Shown: positions 21,361-30,936 of the stretch, piece by piece
Layout: every line of letters begins with the position of its first letter
Numbering within the stretch: the first letter of the stretch is position 1
Assembly (NCBI GenBank): GCA_037127315.1
Contig: JBBBDQ010000445.1
Span: forward strand, 1,869,001-1,933,000
Reading direction: 5' to 3'
DNA from: Ascarosepion bandense
Taxonomy: Eukaryota; Mollusca; Cephalopoda; Sepiida; Sepiidae
Length of the DNA stretch: 64,000 nt
The notes under the pieces: model-generated
Seen by the model: only the letters and a program-made list of their open reading frames with translations
Database searches by the model: none
What the model was told of the DNA's origin: nothing
Position numbers and translations under genes: made by a program

Positions 21361-21667
21361 AGTCAGTCAGTTAAGTGCTACATGTGTGCTTTAGGCGATC
21401 ATGTCTCTTTTGAGACATGACTGACTGGGCAAAAGATTATCCCACAGTAGGTTGCCATTGCTTTCTGCAGTAGACTGGTTGCCAGCCAAGGCTATAGAAC
21501 CCAATCCATCCTGTTATTTAATCCATAACTGAAGGGAAGAGATGGATTAATACCTTTTCCAAGGGTATTTGTGCATAAATGAATTCCATGAATTCAACTG
21601 AAATTGGAACTCGGTTCCCCGATTTGTCATTCCAAGTCGATATCCACTGCACCACAACGTACATTCT
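21361..21667 (-). mobile_element. SINE-A, full length
   Basis: Tail GTCAGTCAGTTAAGTGCTAC to head CACCACAACGTACATTC; the hairpin CATGTCTCTTTTGAGACATG is perfect. It lies 20 bp from the Helitron copy. Confidence 0.9.
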
Positions 21668-22705
21668 TAGTAGTATGAAACCTAATAATAGCGAGGAATA
21701 AACATAATTTAGATGACATTTTAAACTAAAAACTAAAATAAACGACCAGTTTCGTCCAAGATCTTTTCAAGTTTATTTCTGGGAATTTAAGCTTGGAAAA
21801 TAAAAGATGATAATGAGAGGGGAAAGAAATGCAAAAGAACTAGAGTCCAATAACATTCAAACCCAACAAGCAATCTCTCTGTTTACAGAGAGAAGGCTTG
21901 CAAGATTTGATGTATATGGACTCCAGAACTTTCAGATGATATAAAGCGTGCGACCTAGATAATACCGAAAAACAGTCGGCACTCAATCCAGTAACACATT
22001 CTCTGCTATTTATGGCTTGTTGTGCTATAGAAGACCCAGATGTATTTACCAGTTGGCTACTACTTGCAGACGGATTCACAATTCTGGGAGGTAAATGTTG
22101 TTTCATTCTATAATCCAAATGCTGAGGTGTTCTACCTATGTAGTCACATCCACAACTAGATTCAAATTTGTAAATAACAGAATTGACATGATGTGGGGGT
22201 AAAATATCCTTGCAAATGGAAGAAAAAATTGGTCGAGTAAAAAAATATTACTCAAACATTAGCAGAGAAATGACATTAGCTAATAAAATGCGAAATCTAC
22301 CTAGCAAAAATTTCACCTTCTGTACCAATATACGAAAGACGCAAATAACAACACGCGGCTTAACCTTATGAAAATTATTCATGACATCACGCATAATGGA
22401 ATCCAAAACATCCAAAGGATATTCATTTTTAGAAAGTGTCATTTTAATAAAATCCATTTCACTACAAAGGAAGAAATTAGAACAGATTTTAAGAGTCCTG
22501 AAAATCAGCGTTCTAATTAAATTAATTTTACGTTGACATGGACAGAAAGAGTCCCAACATGTATACAATCCCGAAAAGCTGGCCTTCCTAAATACAGAAG
22601 TCGAAAACCATCACTATTCCTATGGACTAGAACATCCAAAAAGAACAGATGACAATTAGACTCCTTTTCCATGGTAAAACATATATATAAAATATATATA
22701 ATCAT
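21668..22705 (-). pseudogene. PLE-C: Penelope-like element, reverse transcriptase and GIY-YIG pieces
   Basis: Minus strand, from high to low coordinate: HLFFLDVLVHRNSDGFRLLY (22517-22705), then a thumb-like segment (FCPCQRKINLIRTLIFRTLK and ICSN; 22248-22568), then VIYKFESSCGCDYIGRTPQH, LDYRMKQHLPPRI and HLKVLESIYIKSCKPSLCKQ (21840-22235), which is the GIY-YIG domain and C-terminus with a TAG stop at 21840. Frameshifts separate the three parts, and the N-terminal half including YVDD is absent. The 3' UTR continues to about 21668. A hammerhead motif lies just upstream on the same strand (22726-22780). Confidence 0.82.
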
Positions 22706-22725
22706 ATAGTTATGAATTAATTATA

Positions 22726-22780
22726 CATTGCAACATGGAAATTTCTATGTTTCGAGATAGATTCTCTTCATCAGGCAATG
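22726..22780 (-). ncRNA. Hammerhead-ribozyme motif at the 5' side of PLE-C
   Basis: Minus strand, 55 nt: stem I CATTGC, core CTGATGA, one extra A, stem II GAGA...TCTC, GAA, stem III ACATAGAAA / TTTCCATGT (one A-C mismatch), T at the cleavage position, and GCAATG closing stem I with six pairs. All conserved core bases are present; the only deviation is the extra A before stem II. Position upstream of the PLE frames fits known hammerheads in PLE terminal repeats. Confidence 0.75.
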
Positions 22781-22814
22781 TTTGATGTTGGTTGTACAAA
22801 TGATTTACAATTAA

Positions 22815-22920
22815 ATCTATCTTGAAACATAGAAATTTCAGTGTCGCAATGTACAATTAATTCATAACGATATGATTATATTAAACTCTATAATATTATT
22901 ATATTGAGCACTGTTTATAA
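22815..22920 (+). repeat. Inverted copy of the PLE-C end with half a hammerhead
   Basis: AATCTATCTTGAAACATAGA...GCAATGTACAATTAATTCAT mirrors 22690-22755 on the other strand (arms about 65 bp). It holds the GAAA, stem III and cleavage-site half of the motif but not CUGAUGA. It ends in TTGAGCACTGTTTATAATAA, an end sequence shared with 23575 and 25925. Confidence 0.8.
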
Positions 22921-23032
22921 TAAAATAAATGCCGGAGCACTCAAAATATTAAACCCTTGAGTCCTCTTCACCTGGATTTATAATATATACGCATCGCTCA
23001 TTCAGTAATGAATTAGAGCACTTTGGCTACTG

Positions 23033-23052
23033 GCGTATGATACATCATACGC
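23033..23052. repeat. Perfect 20-nt palindrome
   Basis: GCGTATGATACATCATACGC: 9-bp arms around AC. It lies about 30 nt before the tRNA-like sequence of the ribozyme-bearing element. Confidence 0.95.
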
Positions 23053-23078
23053 TAAAAGTCTGCCTCCTTCTACCGAGC

Positions 23079-23148
23079 GCCCATAGCTCAGAGGTAGAAT
23101 TGCTGACTGATGCCAATTCGGTTAGGTTTTAATCCTGGGTTAAAAGCA
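23079..23148 (+). promoter_or_regulatory. tRNA-like Pol III promoter of a small ribozyme-bearing element
   Basis: GCCCATAGCTCAGAGGTAGA contains an A box (TAGCTCAGAGGTAGA), and GTTAGGTTTTAATCC, about 35 nt later, is a degenerate B box. The acceptor ends GCCCA and TGGGT can pair in part. The cloverleaf is imperfect and there is no CCA-like end, so I read it as a tRNA-derived SINE head, not a functional tRNA gene. A hammerhead ribozyme follows 14 nt downstream. Confidence 0.65.
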
Positions 23149-23161
23149 ATCGGATGTCTAA

Positions 23162-23205
23162 CCGTACTGATGAGCTGTGATACAGCGAAACAGATCTGTC
23201 TGCGG
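23162..23205 (+). ncRNA. Canonical hammerhead ribozyme
   Basis: Stem I CCGTA, core CTGATGA (23167-23173), stem II GCTGT-GAT-ACAGC, GAAA (23187-23190), stem III ACAGA/TCTGT, C at the cleavage position (23200) and TGCGG closing stem I with five pairs. Every conserved core position is met. The short stem III is usual in retroelement hammerheads, which tend to act as dimers. The tRNA-like promoter upstream gives the layout known from the schistosome Sm-alpha SINE. Confidence 0.88.
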
Positions 23206-23207
23206 AT

Positions 23208-23243
<36 letters not shown>

Positions 23244-23256
23244 CCCTCCTGTTATT

Positions 23257-23345
23257 CCCAGGGTTTGGATTATTTTGTTTTTTCTTATGTTTTAATGTAA
23301 GATACCCAATAACAACAGAATTAAAAATCAGTAAATTGCTAAACT
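23257..23345 (+). repeat. Rep-R: dispersed tail sequence
   Basis: GGGTTTGGATTATTTTGTTT...ATGTTTTAATGTAAGATACC...AACAGAATTAAAAATCAG. A second copy at 26514-26800 is interrupted by a SINE, and a fragment lies at 20540-20600. It follows the ribozyme element after a TA run and may be its 3' part. Confidence 0.65.
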
Positions 23346-23408
23346 ATTCTAATAAAAACTTATATATATCTATATATATTATTAACTATTATGTGAGAAC
23401 ATGTGAAA

Positions 23409-23470
23409 AACTACTACAAAATTGTACATTTTGTTTCAGCATTGAAAGGACAATGTCTCATCAGGTAGTT
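23409..23470 (-). ncRNA. Hammerhead-ribozyme motif with intact core
   Basis: Minus strand: stem I AACTAC, core CTGATGA, stem II with CATTG...CAATG pairing (plus a G-U and one mismatch next to the core), GAAA, stem III ACAAAAT-GTAC-ATTTTGT, A at the cleavage position and GTAGTT closing stem I (six pairs). An inverted partial copy follows at 23496-23535. The neighbourhood (TTGAGCACTGTTTTAAATTA at 23575) is PLE end sequence. Confidence 0.78.
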
Positions 23471-23495
23471 AACGATGATGGCAATAAACGTAAAA

Positions 23496-23620
23496 AAAAT
23501 ATACAATTTTGTAGTAGTTTTTAACATGTTCTGATGTAATAATTAATAATAAATATTAATTGCTCTATTTTTATATTGAGCACTGTTTTAAATTAATATT
23601 TTGAATGTTCAAATTTCATT
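23496..23620 (+). repeat. Inverted partial copy and PLE-type end
   Basis: ATACAATTTTGTAGTAGTTT and AACATGTTCTGATGTAATAA mirror 23385-23430. It ends TATTGAGCACTGTTTTAAAT, the end sequence also found at 22895 and 25930. Confidence 0.75.
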
Positions 23621-23624
23621 CTTT

Positions 23625-23929
23625 CATGCATTGTGGTGCAGTGGATATTGGCTTGGAAAGAGAAATTGGGTAGCCGAGTTCAAATTCCAGTTGAATTCAT
23701 TGCATCCACTTACGCACAAATACCCTTGGGAAAGGTATTAATCCATCTCTTCCCTCTATTTATGGGTTAAATAATAGGATAGAGTGGGTTCTATAGACTT
23801 TGCTGGCAACCAGTCTACCACAGAAAGTAATCACAACCTACTGCAGGATAATCTTCTGCCCAGTCAGTCATGTCTCTTTAGAGACATGATCGCCCAAGTG
23901 TTTATTATGTATGGCACTTAACTGACTGA
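23625..23929 (+). mobile_element. SINE-A, full length
   Basis: Head GCATTGTGGTGCAGTGGATA, B box GAGTTCAAATTCC, hairpin CATGTCTCTTTAGAGACATG, tail GCACTTAACTGACTG. Confidence 0.9.
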
Positions 23930-23959
23930 TATATATATTATTATATTAGAGCAAGTACA

Positions 23960-24021
23960 AACTACTACAAAATAGTAAATTGTGTTTCGACGTCGAAAAA
24001 ACAATGTCTCATCGGGTAATT
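23960..24021 (-). ncRNA. Degenerate hammerhead motif
   Basis: Same architecture as 23409-23470 (AACTACT...TTTTGT stem III, GAAAC, GAC...GTC stem II), but the core reads CCGATGA with T4 changed to C, which should abolish activity. Confidence 0.65.
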
Positions 24022-24119
24022 AATAATGATGGTAATAAACATTTTATTTTTAAAAAATTTTTAAAAAAACAACACTTTCCTTTATTTTTGAAATTTTTTT
24101 TCCATACAAGGTAAAAAGA

Positions 24120-24560
24120 TGTTAAAAAAGGGTGAAAAAAAACAAAGAAGAAAAGATCAGAAAATAAAATGAGAAATCGAGAAAAAGGAAAAAAAAGAGG
24201 AAAGGGAAAGATCCAGAAGAAATAGAAAGTGAAGAGGAAAATAAGTGAAAAAATATAGAGAGGAAAGAGACGATGGAAATGGCTAAGAGAAAGAAATCGG
24301 TTACACAGTGTCTGGACTCAAAACTTTTGGCATTTTTTAAAAAAAGAATTGTACTTTTATAAAGAAAAGAAAAAGAAAGAGAAAAAGGAAAGATACAGAA
24401 GGAGTAGAAAGTGAAGAGGGAAATAAAGAGGAAAAAAATGAGAAAATGTAGAGAGGGAAGAAAGGGAAGAGACAATGGAAACAACCAAGAGAGAGAAATT
24501 TCAAATTTTGGCAGGAAGTGAATTGCAGACAGATATAGACATTGGTTAGCATTTCAGGTT
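24120..24560. repeat. Purine-rich imperfect tandem duplication
   Basis: Two units of roughly 220 bp, each with GAAAGAT(C/A)CAGAAG, AATAGAAAGTGAAGAGG-like and TTTTGGCATTTTTT ends. No coding sense. Confidence 0.7.
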
Positions 24561-24965
24561 AAAAGTTTTGGCATTTTTTTTTAAAAATGATGAAATCACA
24601 TATACAAACAGAAAAATTATTTATAAAATTTAAAATAAATGATATTTAAAAAATATAACACAAAAATATAAATTAATTAGACCTAATATAATAAATTGGA
24701 AAGATGAAATAAAATAAATTTAAATTTAAATTTTAAATTTAAATAAAAATCAAATTCAAATTAATATTAAAGAAAATTAAAATAAAATAAATTAAAATAA
24801 AATAATATAAATACAATAAATAAAATAAATAAAAATAAATACAATAAATAAAAATAAATTATAACAATTATAAAATATATAACATAATAATAAAATAATA
24901 ATAGTAAATATAAAAATAAAAAATAATAATAGATAATAAATAAAAAATGTAAATATATATATATA
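24561..24965. repeat. Extreme AT low-complexity block
   Basis: Almost only A and T (AAATAAAATAATAT patterns, TTTAAATTTAAATTTTAAAT at about 24719). Open frames rich in Y, L, I and F on the minus strand are artefacts. Confidence 0.9.
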
Positions 24966-25350
24966 AGGTAGTTCATGGCTAAAACTACTAACTGTAATTA
25001 TCGAGTGCAATAAAAATAACTAAGGCAATAAATAGATCAAAATTTGTAATAGAAAATAAAGATAAAATAACATAAGAGAGATCATATAGTTAAAGTAAAT
25101 TATCCAGATAGTAAGGTTTATATATACTATAAAATGTTTACAATTGCTATAGTTTCATACCTTAGACATAGCAATACCAGCAGAATTGTAAGGTTAATTC
25201 TTTAATATGTTTACAATTTACTGTAGTTTCATGCCTTTGATTTAGTAATATGTCACTTTTCATGCACTTTATAATTTCCATTTTCTCTTGCAGACAAAAG
25301 AAACAGAGATTCTAGCTTGTTTGAGAATTTTCCATTTAACTTTAGGTGTT
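24966..25350. other. AT-rich intronic sequence
   Basis: A short direct repeat (TGTTTACAATT...CTATAGTTTCATACCTT at 25134 and 25208) is the only structure seen. Confidence 0.5.
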
Positions 25351-25660
25351 TTATTCTCTTCTTTTAACCTTCAAAAATATTTTAAAAAATGATGTCATAT
25401 TTTGTTTATTCTTATTAGTAGAAGATGAGAAGATGTAAAAATGCTTTTTAAAATGGTTCATTGCATTACCAATATAAACTCTTGTAACCATTGGATTTTC
25501 TACTGACAAGATAGAGCACATATAGACAAGAAATTTAGTTAAACATTTTTTAGATAAAGGGCATTGGTTAAGATTTCTATAATTGCATAAGTTTTTACTA
25601 TGAGACAAATTAAAATCAGTAGTACCATTGTTATTGTTAAATAATTTCCATAATTTCATG
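25351..25660 (-). pseudogene. PLE zinc-finger/GIY-YIG fragment
   Basis: Minus strand reads CNYRNLNQCPLSKKCLTKFL, VYMCSI and VTRVYIGNAMNHFKKHFYIF. The CN-R(N)-CPL--KCLTK motif followed by a YIG-like segment is the linker and GIY-YIG region of canonical PLEs (compare CNCYSVDACPVQGKCK at 51400-51500). It ends in KVKRRE without the rest of the domain. Confidence 0.75.
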
Positions 25661-25738
25661 TTTTGTTATGTAATTTAATTATTTTTTCTAAATTATTAGA
25701 ATTACATATATATATATATATATATATTTATTTATTTA

Positions 25739-25898
25739 TTATAAATTATGTTTTAGAACATGTACATAATTTTTTCTATATATGTCCTCTTCTCTACAAT
25801 CATATGGTTGTTTCAATGTTTGGACTCCAATATATGATTGTAGAGAAGTGGACATATATAGAAGAAATTATGTACATGTTCTAAAACATAATTTATAA
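25739..25898. repeat. Near-perfect inverted repeat, 66-bp arms
   Basis: Arms 25739-25804 and 25833-25898 (TTATAAATTATGTTTTAGAA / TTCTAAAACATAATTTATAA) enclose a 28-nt loop with GTTTCAATG. It is followed by the PLE end CGAGCACTGTTTTAAATTAA. Likely a foldback terminal structure of a PLE. Confidence 0.92.
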
Positions 25899-26026
25899 TA
25901 AATATTCACAGCTCTATACATCATATATCGAGCACTGTTTTAAATTAATGTTTTGGATGGGAAAAAAATTTTTCTTTTCTCTCCTCATTCTATACTCACT
26001 CGGATATATATATATATATATAATTA

Positions 26027-26520
26027 TAATCATGTCACCCTAAACAAGGCATTTTACTGCCACTGTTGTGTAGGGGGTTACATAAAAGGAAAATTATGAG
26101 AAAGAGTGACAGATTACAGGGGGTGTCAGGAAGTGGGTAAGAGAAGGATGAGAATACTGATGAAAGTGGAGTGGACGGAGAAAGGAACATGAGAGAGAGG
26201 ATGCAGGTTAGTGAGATAGGAGATGACTATTGACTTTACATTTGAATTCTTGAAGATTGTAGCTGTTGGGGAAGCAAGTAAACGGAAGGGAATTCCACAG
26301 GTGGTAAGTGCGAGGAAAGAAGCTGATGGAGTAGAATTTGCATTTACAATTTATAGGTTTCACAGTAAAAGGGTGGCACCCAGTTGCCAATCTTGTGGCT
26401 TGAGTAACTTCATATATAGTGTGTACCAGTGAGCTAAGTTCATCGGAGAAGAATCCGTGAAAATATTTGTAGAAGAGACACAGGGAAGCCACATTTTTCC
26501 ATGTCATGCTCAGGGTTTGG
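26027..26520 (-). pseudogene. LINE-J 3' end with C-terminal reverse-transcriptase region
   Basis: Minus strand: NVASLCLFYKYFHGFFSDEL, SSLVHTIYE, FFPRTYHLWNSLPFTCFPNS, YNLQEFKCKVNSHLL, then a stop and the 3' UTR with TGTAACCCCCTACACAACAG...TGCCTTGTTTAGGGTGACAT. It is the clearest statement of the family's C-terminus in the window. Confidence 0.88.
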
Positions 26521-26566
26521 ATTATTTTGTTCTATTTTTTATGTTTTAATGTAAGGTATTCAGTAG

Positions 26567-26747
26567 TCTTCCCTCCAGTTATGGGTTAAATAACAGGACG
26601 GATTGGGTTTTATAGCCTTGATCGGCAACCAATCTACCGCAGAAAGTAATGGCAACCTACTGCGGGATAATCTTCTGCCCAGTCAGTCATGCCTCTTTCG
26701 AGACATGATTGCCCAAGCGTGTATCACGTATGGCACTTAACTGACTG
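26567..26747 (+). mobile_element. SINE-A, 5'-truncated, with 9-bp target-site duplication
   Basis: Starts TCTTCCCTCCAGTTATGG and ends CACTTAACTGACTG. ATTCAGTAG flanks it at 26558-26566 and 26748-26756, interrupting Rep-R. A 5' truncation with exact duplications shows insertion by target-primed reverse transcription and fixes the 3' end of the SINE at ACTGACTG. Confidence 0.93.
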
Positions 26748-26799
26748 ATTCAGTAGCAACAACATGATTAAAAATCAATAAAATCATAAACTATTGAAA

Positions 26800-27604
26800 T
26801 ACATCAGGACAAATGGAGAGTAAACAAAAAAATTTAAAATAAGTCAGGACAAACGATAATGTAAACAAAAAAGAAAAACTAAAAAACATAGTAAAATAAA
26901 CATTAATGTAATGCAAGCATTGAATTGGTACCAAAACAAAAAACATTTTTCTTCTTTTTCTTTTTCATGTTTAAGCCAGGAGTCTAGTGGTTAACTGACA
27001 GCGAGTCACCTCAAGTCTCCAACACATTCCTTGGTATAATTCTTGGTAACCTCTGCATTGCTGTGGTCTGGGCACTTTCAACCCTTATTGTTGTTAGTTT
27101 TATCTTGTATCCAAGAATTTAATTTCTTCTTTGTTGACTGCTTCCTTACTGATGATGGCATTGATGACTTTGCCAGAGTTTGTTGAAGTTGAAAGAAAAT
27201 CAGAGTAAAAGAAAGTGCCGATGACATAAATTTGTTTAAGGTGGACCTCACTTGCCAGAAAGTGACCCACACAATTGATTTTATGACCCAACTCTGCGAC
27301 ACATATCAAATGAGACATGCAGAATCAAAATTATGAAACTGCAACGAACGAGCACTGATATCTGTTATAATTTCGAGTGACACCTTCTGTTGCATACTCA
27401 ACATACTCTTTATCCGCTGGTTCAACTGTTAAAATCTGTTTTAATGATCATCTGCTTGTTCCGCCATTAGGGTCTTTGAGATTGTTCCGCCATTAGTCTG
27501 ACTCCTCATCTTCTATCTTGCCGCTAGTCATGTTCCTACCAGAAGTTTAGAATTCCCAATGGCATCACCCTCAGTCATTCTCTGATGGCTGCTCTTTGTC
27601 ATGG
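26800..27604. other. Intronic sequence, unclassified
   Basis: More balanced base composition than its neighbours (27000-27560) with short open frames on the minus strand that I do not recognise. No RNA gene seen. Confidence 0.45.
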
Positions 27605-28110
27605 TAGTTAAACAATAAGAAGCCTGGTCAGTACCTAGATGGGTAACCACTTGGGAATATCAGGTGCTGTAAATGTGGATGTGCAGGTGGTGTAATGGAT
27701 AATGGCTCAGAATTCTTAACTGATGTAATCTCCTCACTGGAATGTGATTGGCTGGCGTCAGCCATAAATATAGACGAAGGCAAGGACATCGATAGAGTGT
27801 GTGAGTGTGAGAGATCTAGAGATCTATCACCAGAGGTCTACTGACTACACCTACATCTCAGGATACTGCATATGACGATTACAAATACAGACTAGATTGT
27901 TCTACTGGATTACATTTGCCTTAACCACTTACAACCTCGTATTGATATATATCCCATTCCGGGACATATCATTAACCAAAGAGCCAAATTCCAATTCTTC
28001 TTGAATTCATTATGTTCACTTACACACAAATGCCCTTCAGAAAGTGTGTATCTATCTCTTCTTTACCCCAGCTATGGGTTAATTAGTAAAATTTTCATTA
28101 CTAAATCATT
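27605..28110 (+). mobile_element. 5S-derived/tRNA-like SINE (type 2), interrupted by a solo LTR
   Basis: GCCTGGTCAGTACCTAGATGG...CCACTTGGGAATATCAGG is the 3' third of 5S rRNA (C-box region). GATGTGCAGGTGGTGTAATGG and CAGAATTCTTAAC follow. After the inserted LTR the SINE resumes with TTAACCAAAGAGCCAAATTC and ends near CAGCTATGGGTTAATTAGTA. Confidence 0.8.
27721..27971 (+). mobile_element. Solo LTR, 251 bp, with 5-bp duplication TTAAC
   Basis: Starts TGATGTAATC and ends GGACATATCA (TG...CA). It is flanked by TTAAC at 27716-27720 and 27972-27976, and sits inside a SINE whose sequence resumes exactly on the other side. CATAAATATAG near 27760 is a TATA-like box. A gypsy- or copia-type origin is likely from the 5-bp duplication; no coding part is left. 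Confidence 0.85.
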
Positions 28111-28129
28111 ATCTCCAAAAAGTTTTACA

Positions 28130-28265
28130 ATCTAAAAATATTTCCTGCTTTTAAATAACCTGCAAAGGGATGATAAATCATAAAAAATCAACCATTCTCT
28201 TTTTTTCTATCTTTCTGCTTCTTTCTTTGTTTCTCTTTTTTTTTTCTACATTTTTCACCTTATTG
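28130..28265 (+). repeat. Repeat lead-in and pyrimidine run shared with 19205
   Basis: AAATAACCTGCAAAGGGATG...AATCAACCATTCTC then T/C run, matching 19225-19300. Confidence 0.8.
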
Positions 28266-28689
28266 CTTGTGTGATCCCAACCTTGTAATCTCCAGATAAT
28301 GACATATTTGATGCCTGAAAAACATATTTGATGCCTGAAAAACAGGAAGCAGCAAGGATCTTGTACATTACTGATCAAGCAAACAAACACTGTAGATTTT
28401 AGAGAGGACAAGCCTTTTTTGAATCTTATAGACTAGCACTACATAATCACAAGGAGCTCTATCAAATAACAGAAACAACATCACTTGGAGAATCATCAAC
28501 ATTATCAGTCCTGACCTGGCATCTTAGCTTCTGTCACTTTACCACCAACATAACTTCCCTTTGTCGCTTCTACAAATATTTTCGATGTAATTGTTCTGAT
28601 GAGCTTTTTTGGTTGCTGCCTTAACTTCATGAATTTAGTTATGCACAGTACTATGTTGGCAGATAGGTCTCATATGTCTACTGTTGAAA

Positions 28690-28935
28690 ATGCTAGTTAT
28701 AACCCTAAATTCAACTTTGATTGTTTCTCCTCCCGCACTTCTCACTTGTGAAACTCTTTTCCGGTTTCCCACTTTCCTGTCAACTATGATCTTCAAGGAT
28801 TTAAAATGCAATGTCCGTTATGGTCTTCTGCTTCCTTGATAACTATTCTTTTATTGTCTCGTTTCTCTCACTTTCAGTAACTACATGTGTCTTAGTGGCT
28901 TTATTGCTTTGCTTGGGTTGAACTGATTAAAGAAA
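28690..28935 (+). mobile_element. Diverged LINE-J 3' end
   Basis: CTTCTCACTTGTGAAACTCT, TTCAAGGATTTAAAATGCAA and the end TTTGCTTGGGTTGAACTGAT with an A-rich tail follow the family in order, more diverged than other copies. Confidence 0.7.
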
Positions 28936-30867
28936 AACAAAGATAAACTCGAAGACTTTCAACAGCAGCAACAACTAAAATAAACAGCACAAGTAATGTG
29001 AAGAGAAAATAATGACATAATCAAGATGTTGACTTTCCACACAACCTTGAACATAAGGCTAGAAAAGAAACCCCAATCTGTACTAGAAAGAGCTATAACA
29101 GTTAGTGGAATTGCCAAACCTATTTTCCGGAAGAATTATTTTAATAGAAAAATTTTATAAATTCCAACCAATAGTAACATTGGCTTATTAGTGAATAAAT
29201 GTCAAATGTTTCTTATAGGGAAACGGTCAATCATAATGTGACCATTATTGCAACTACCAGTCAAGGACAGGAACTGGTACATATAAAGAGAGACAACCTT
29301 TTGTGTCTTTGTGGAATATTTCCTGTCAGTGACAGTCAAGTTTAAAAATAAAATCAAAATGCTGAAATTTCCATTTCACTTTGTAAGCTGTACGAAGCCA
29401 ACCTTAGGTAATATCAATAATCTATGGTTTAGTTTAATTCCAAATAAAAACGAGAATCCATTCATGAAGAACGTAATGAGGACAGTAGGACAAATGTACA
29501 CCAACTCAACCTTCCTAAAAATGAAAGAGAGAGAAAAAGTGCAAAAGAATGTTATAGAGAAGGAAGGGGTGCTTTTTTTGTTAGAGAGAGAAAGAAAAAA
29601 GAAGTGCCATTTATACAGAGGTTAAGAAAACATTAAAAACGGGACAACAATAGAAGAAAAAAGTCGGGATTTTTAGATCAGGAAATCAAAAGGCTCTATC
29701 AAGTGGAACTTTACAAGAAAAAGATAGCAATAGTTTGTATTTAAGAAAAAAATCCCAGTGAATGAATAATTGTAACGAAAAAAAGAAAATGAATGAACAT
29801 TAATCAGCCAATCAATGTAAAGAACAAGAGGATGAGGAGAAAGAAAGATAACAAGACAAAAGAGAAGTCGGAGTAGAAAATAGCACAGAAAAGAAGAAAT
29901 ATTACTGACAACTTTCGTGAAAGGTATTTTGTCTCTAAAAGATTTAGTTGTTAGAATTCAAGAACGAGCATAATCTTAGATCTCCATAATTTCAGTCCTA
30001 AGTCCCCCCCCCCCCCGCGTCTCCACATCTGATAATAATCATCAAGAAGACAAAAAAATGCTTACTGACGGGTGACTGATATCATAAAACCGATTACTGT
30101 ATGATACATTTTTCGTTCCACTTTAACGGAAAGGGAAAAAAAATTTAATCGTTTCTCCATTTTAATTTATATAATTTATTTTATTTTCTTCTTATTTTAT
30201 GTTTGTTTGCGATTTATTTCGGGGCCTTTTTTTAAGAGTCAAAATTACTTGCGTATCCAGCTCAAGGTTACAAGTTTTTCTTTCATCTCCAAGAGAATTC
30301 ATATAATTATATCTCTTGGTATAAATCATCTCTTGACAGAAACGTATACCTATTTTTTTTTTCAATCGCACATCGTTGCAAGATGTCTTCAAAATCATGC
30401 GCACTTGAAGAAAAAATAAACACCGATACCCGACGTTTTTAAAAAAATTACCAAAAAATCAGAAAATTTTCAGATTTAATTTAAATTTTCAGCATTTTAA
30501 TGAAATAACTTTATATATTTAATTTAACTATAATTTTTATTTTTAAGTTTTACGTAAGTATTTCGTTTTTCGGGTTATAGCCGTGACCCGTAAAAAATAA
30601 ATCACAACTTTATTTTATGAGTGACATGTTTGGTATACTTGTTGAAATGAACACCACTGTAACAGATTTTTGAACCACGTTTGTCGCCGTCAATAATTTC
30701 AATGGTAGGAAATGTCAAAATTATTTTTTACTCTAATTCTTTACTATTGTCGATCCACAAACAGACACTTAACAACAGTGTGATCCAATATATCCACTAT
30801 TTCTTCTGTCTTCTGGATTTGTTTCTTTTGATAACAAGGTTCATCTTGTTTTGTACAAGACCCGGAC
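28936..30867. other. Intronic sequence with no recognised element
   Basis: A 14-nt C run at 30004-30017, purine-rich stretches (29520-29620, 29820-29900), and no open frame with recognisable motifs. A TATA-like ACATATAAAGAGAGAC at 29279 is isolated. Confidence 0.5.
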
Positions 30868-30936
30868 CAAGACCTCCTATATATTAACCATATTATATAT
30901 ATATATTAATGGTTAATATATAGGAGGTCTTGCCCG
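30868..30936. repeat. Hairpin with 24-bp stem
   Basis: CAAGACCTCCTATATATTAA...CCAT and ATGG...TTAATATATAGGAGGTCTTG are reverse complements around an AT loop. Could be a small foldback element. Confidence 0.9.

Noticed and set aside
23079..23148. Functional tRNA gene
   Set aside because: Degenerate B box, weak acceptor pairing, no terminator at the expected place; it is better explained as the promoter head of a small element.
24767..25010. Minus-strand frames rich in Y, L, I, F
   Set aside because: Fall in an A/T-only block with no sequence complexity.
29311..29625. 104-codon plus-strand frame after a TATA-like sequence
   Set aside because: Lysine/glutamate-rich with no recognisable motif, no splice or Kozak support; probably chance.
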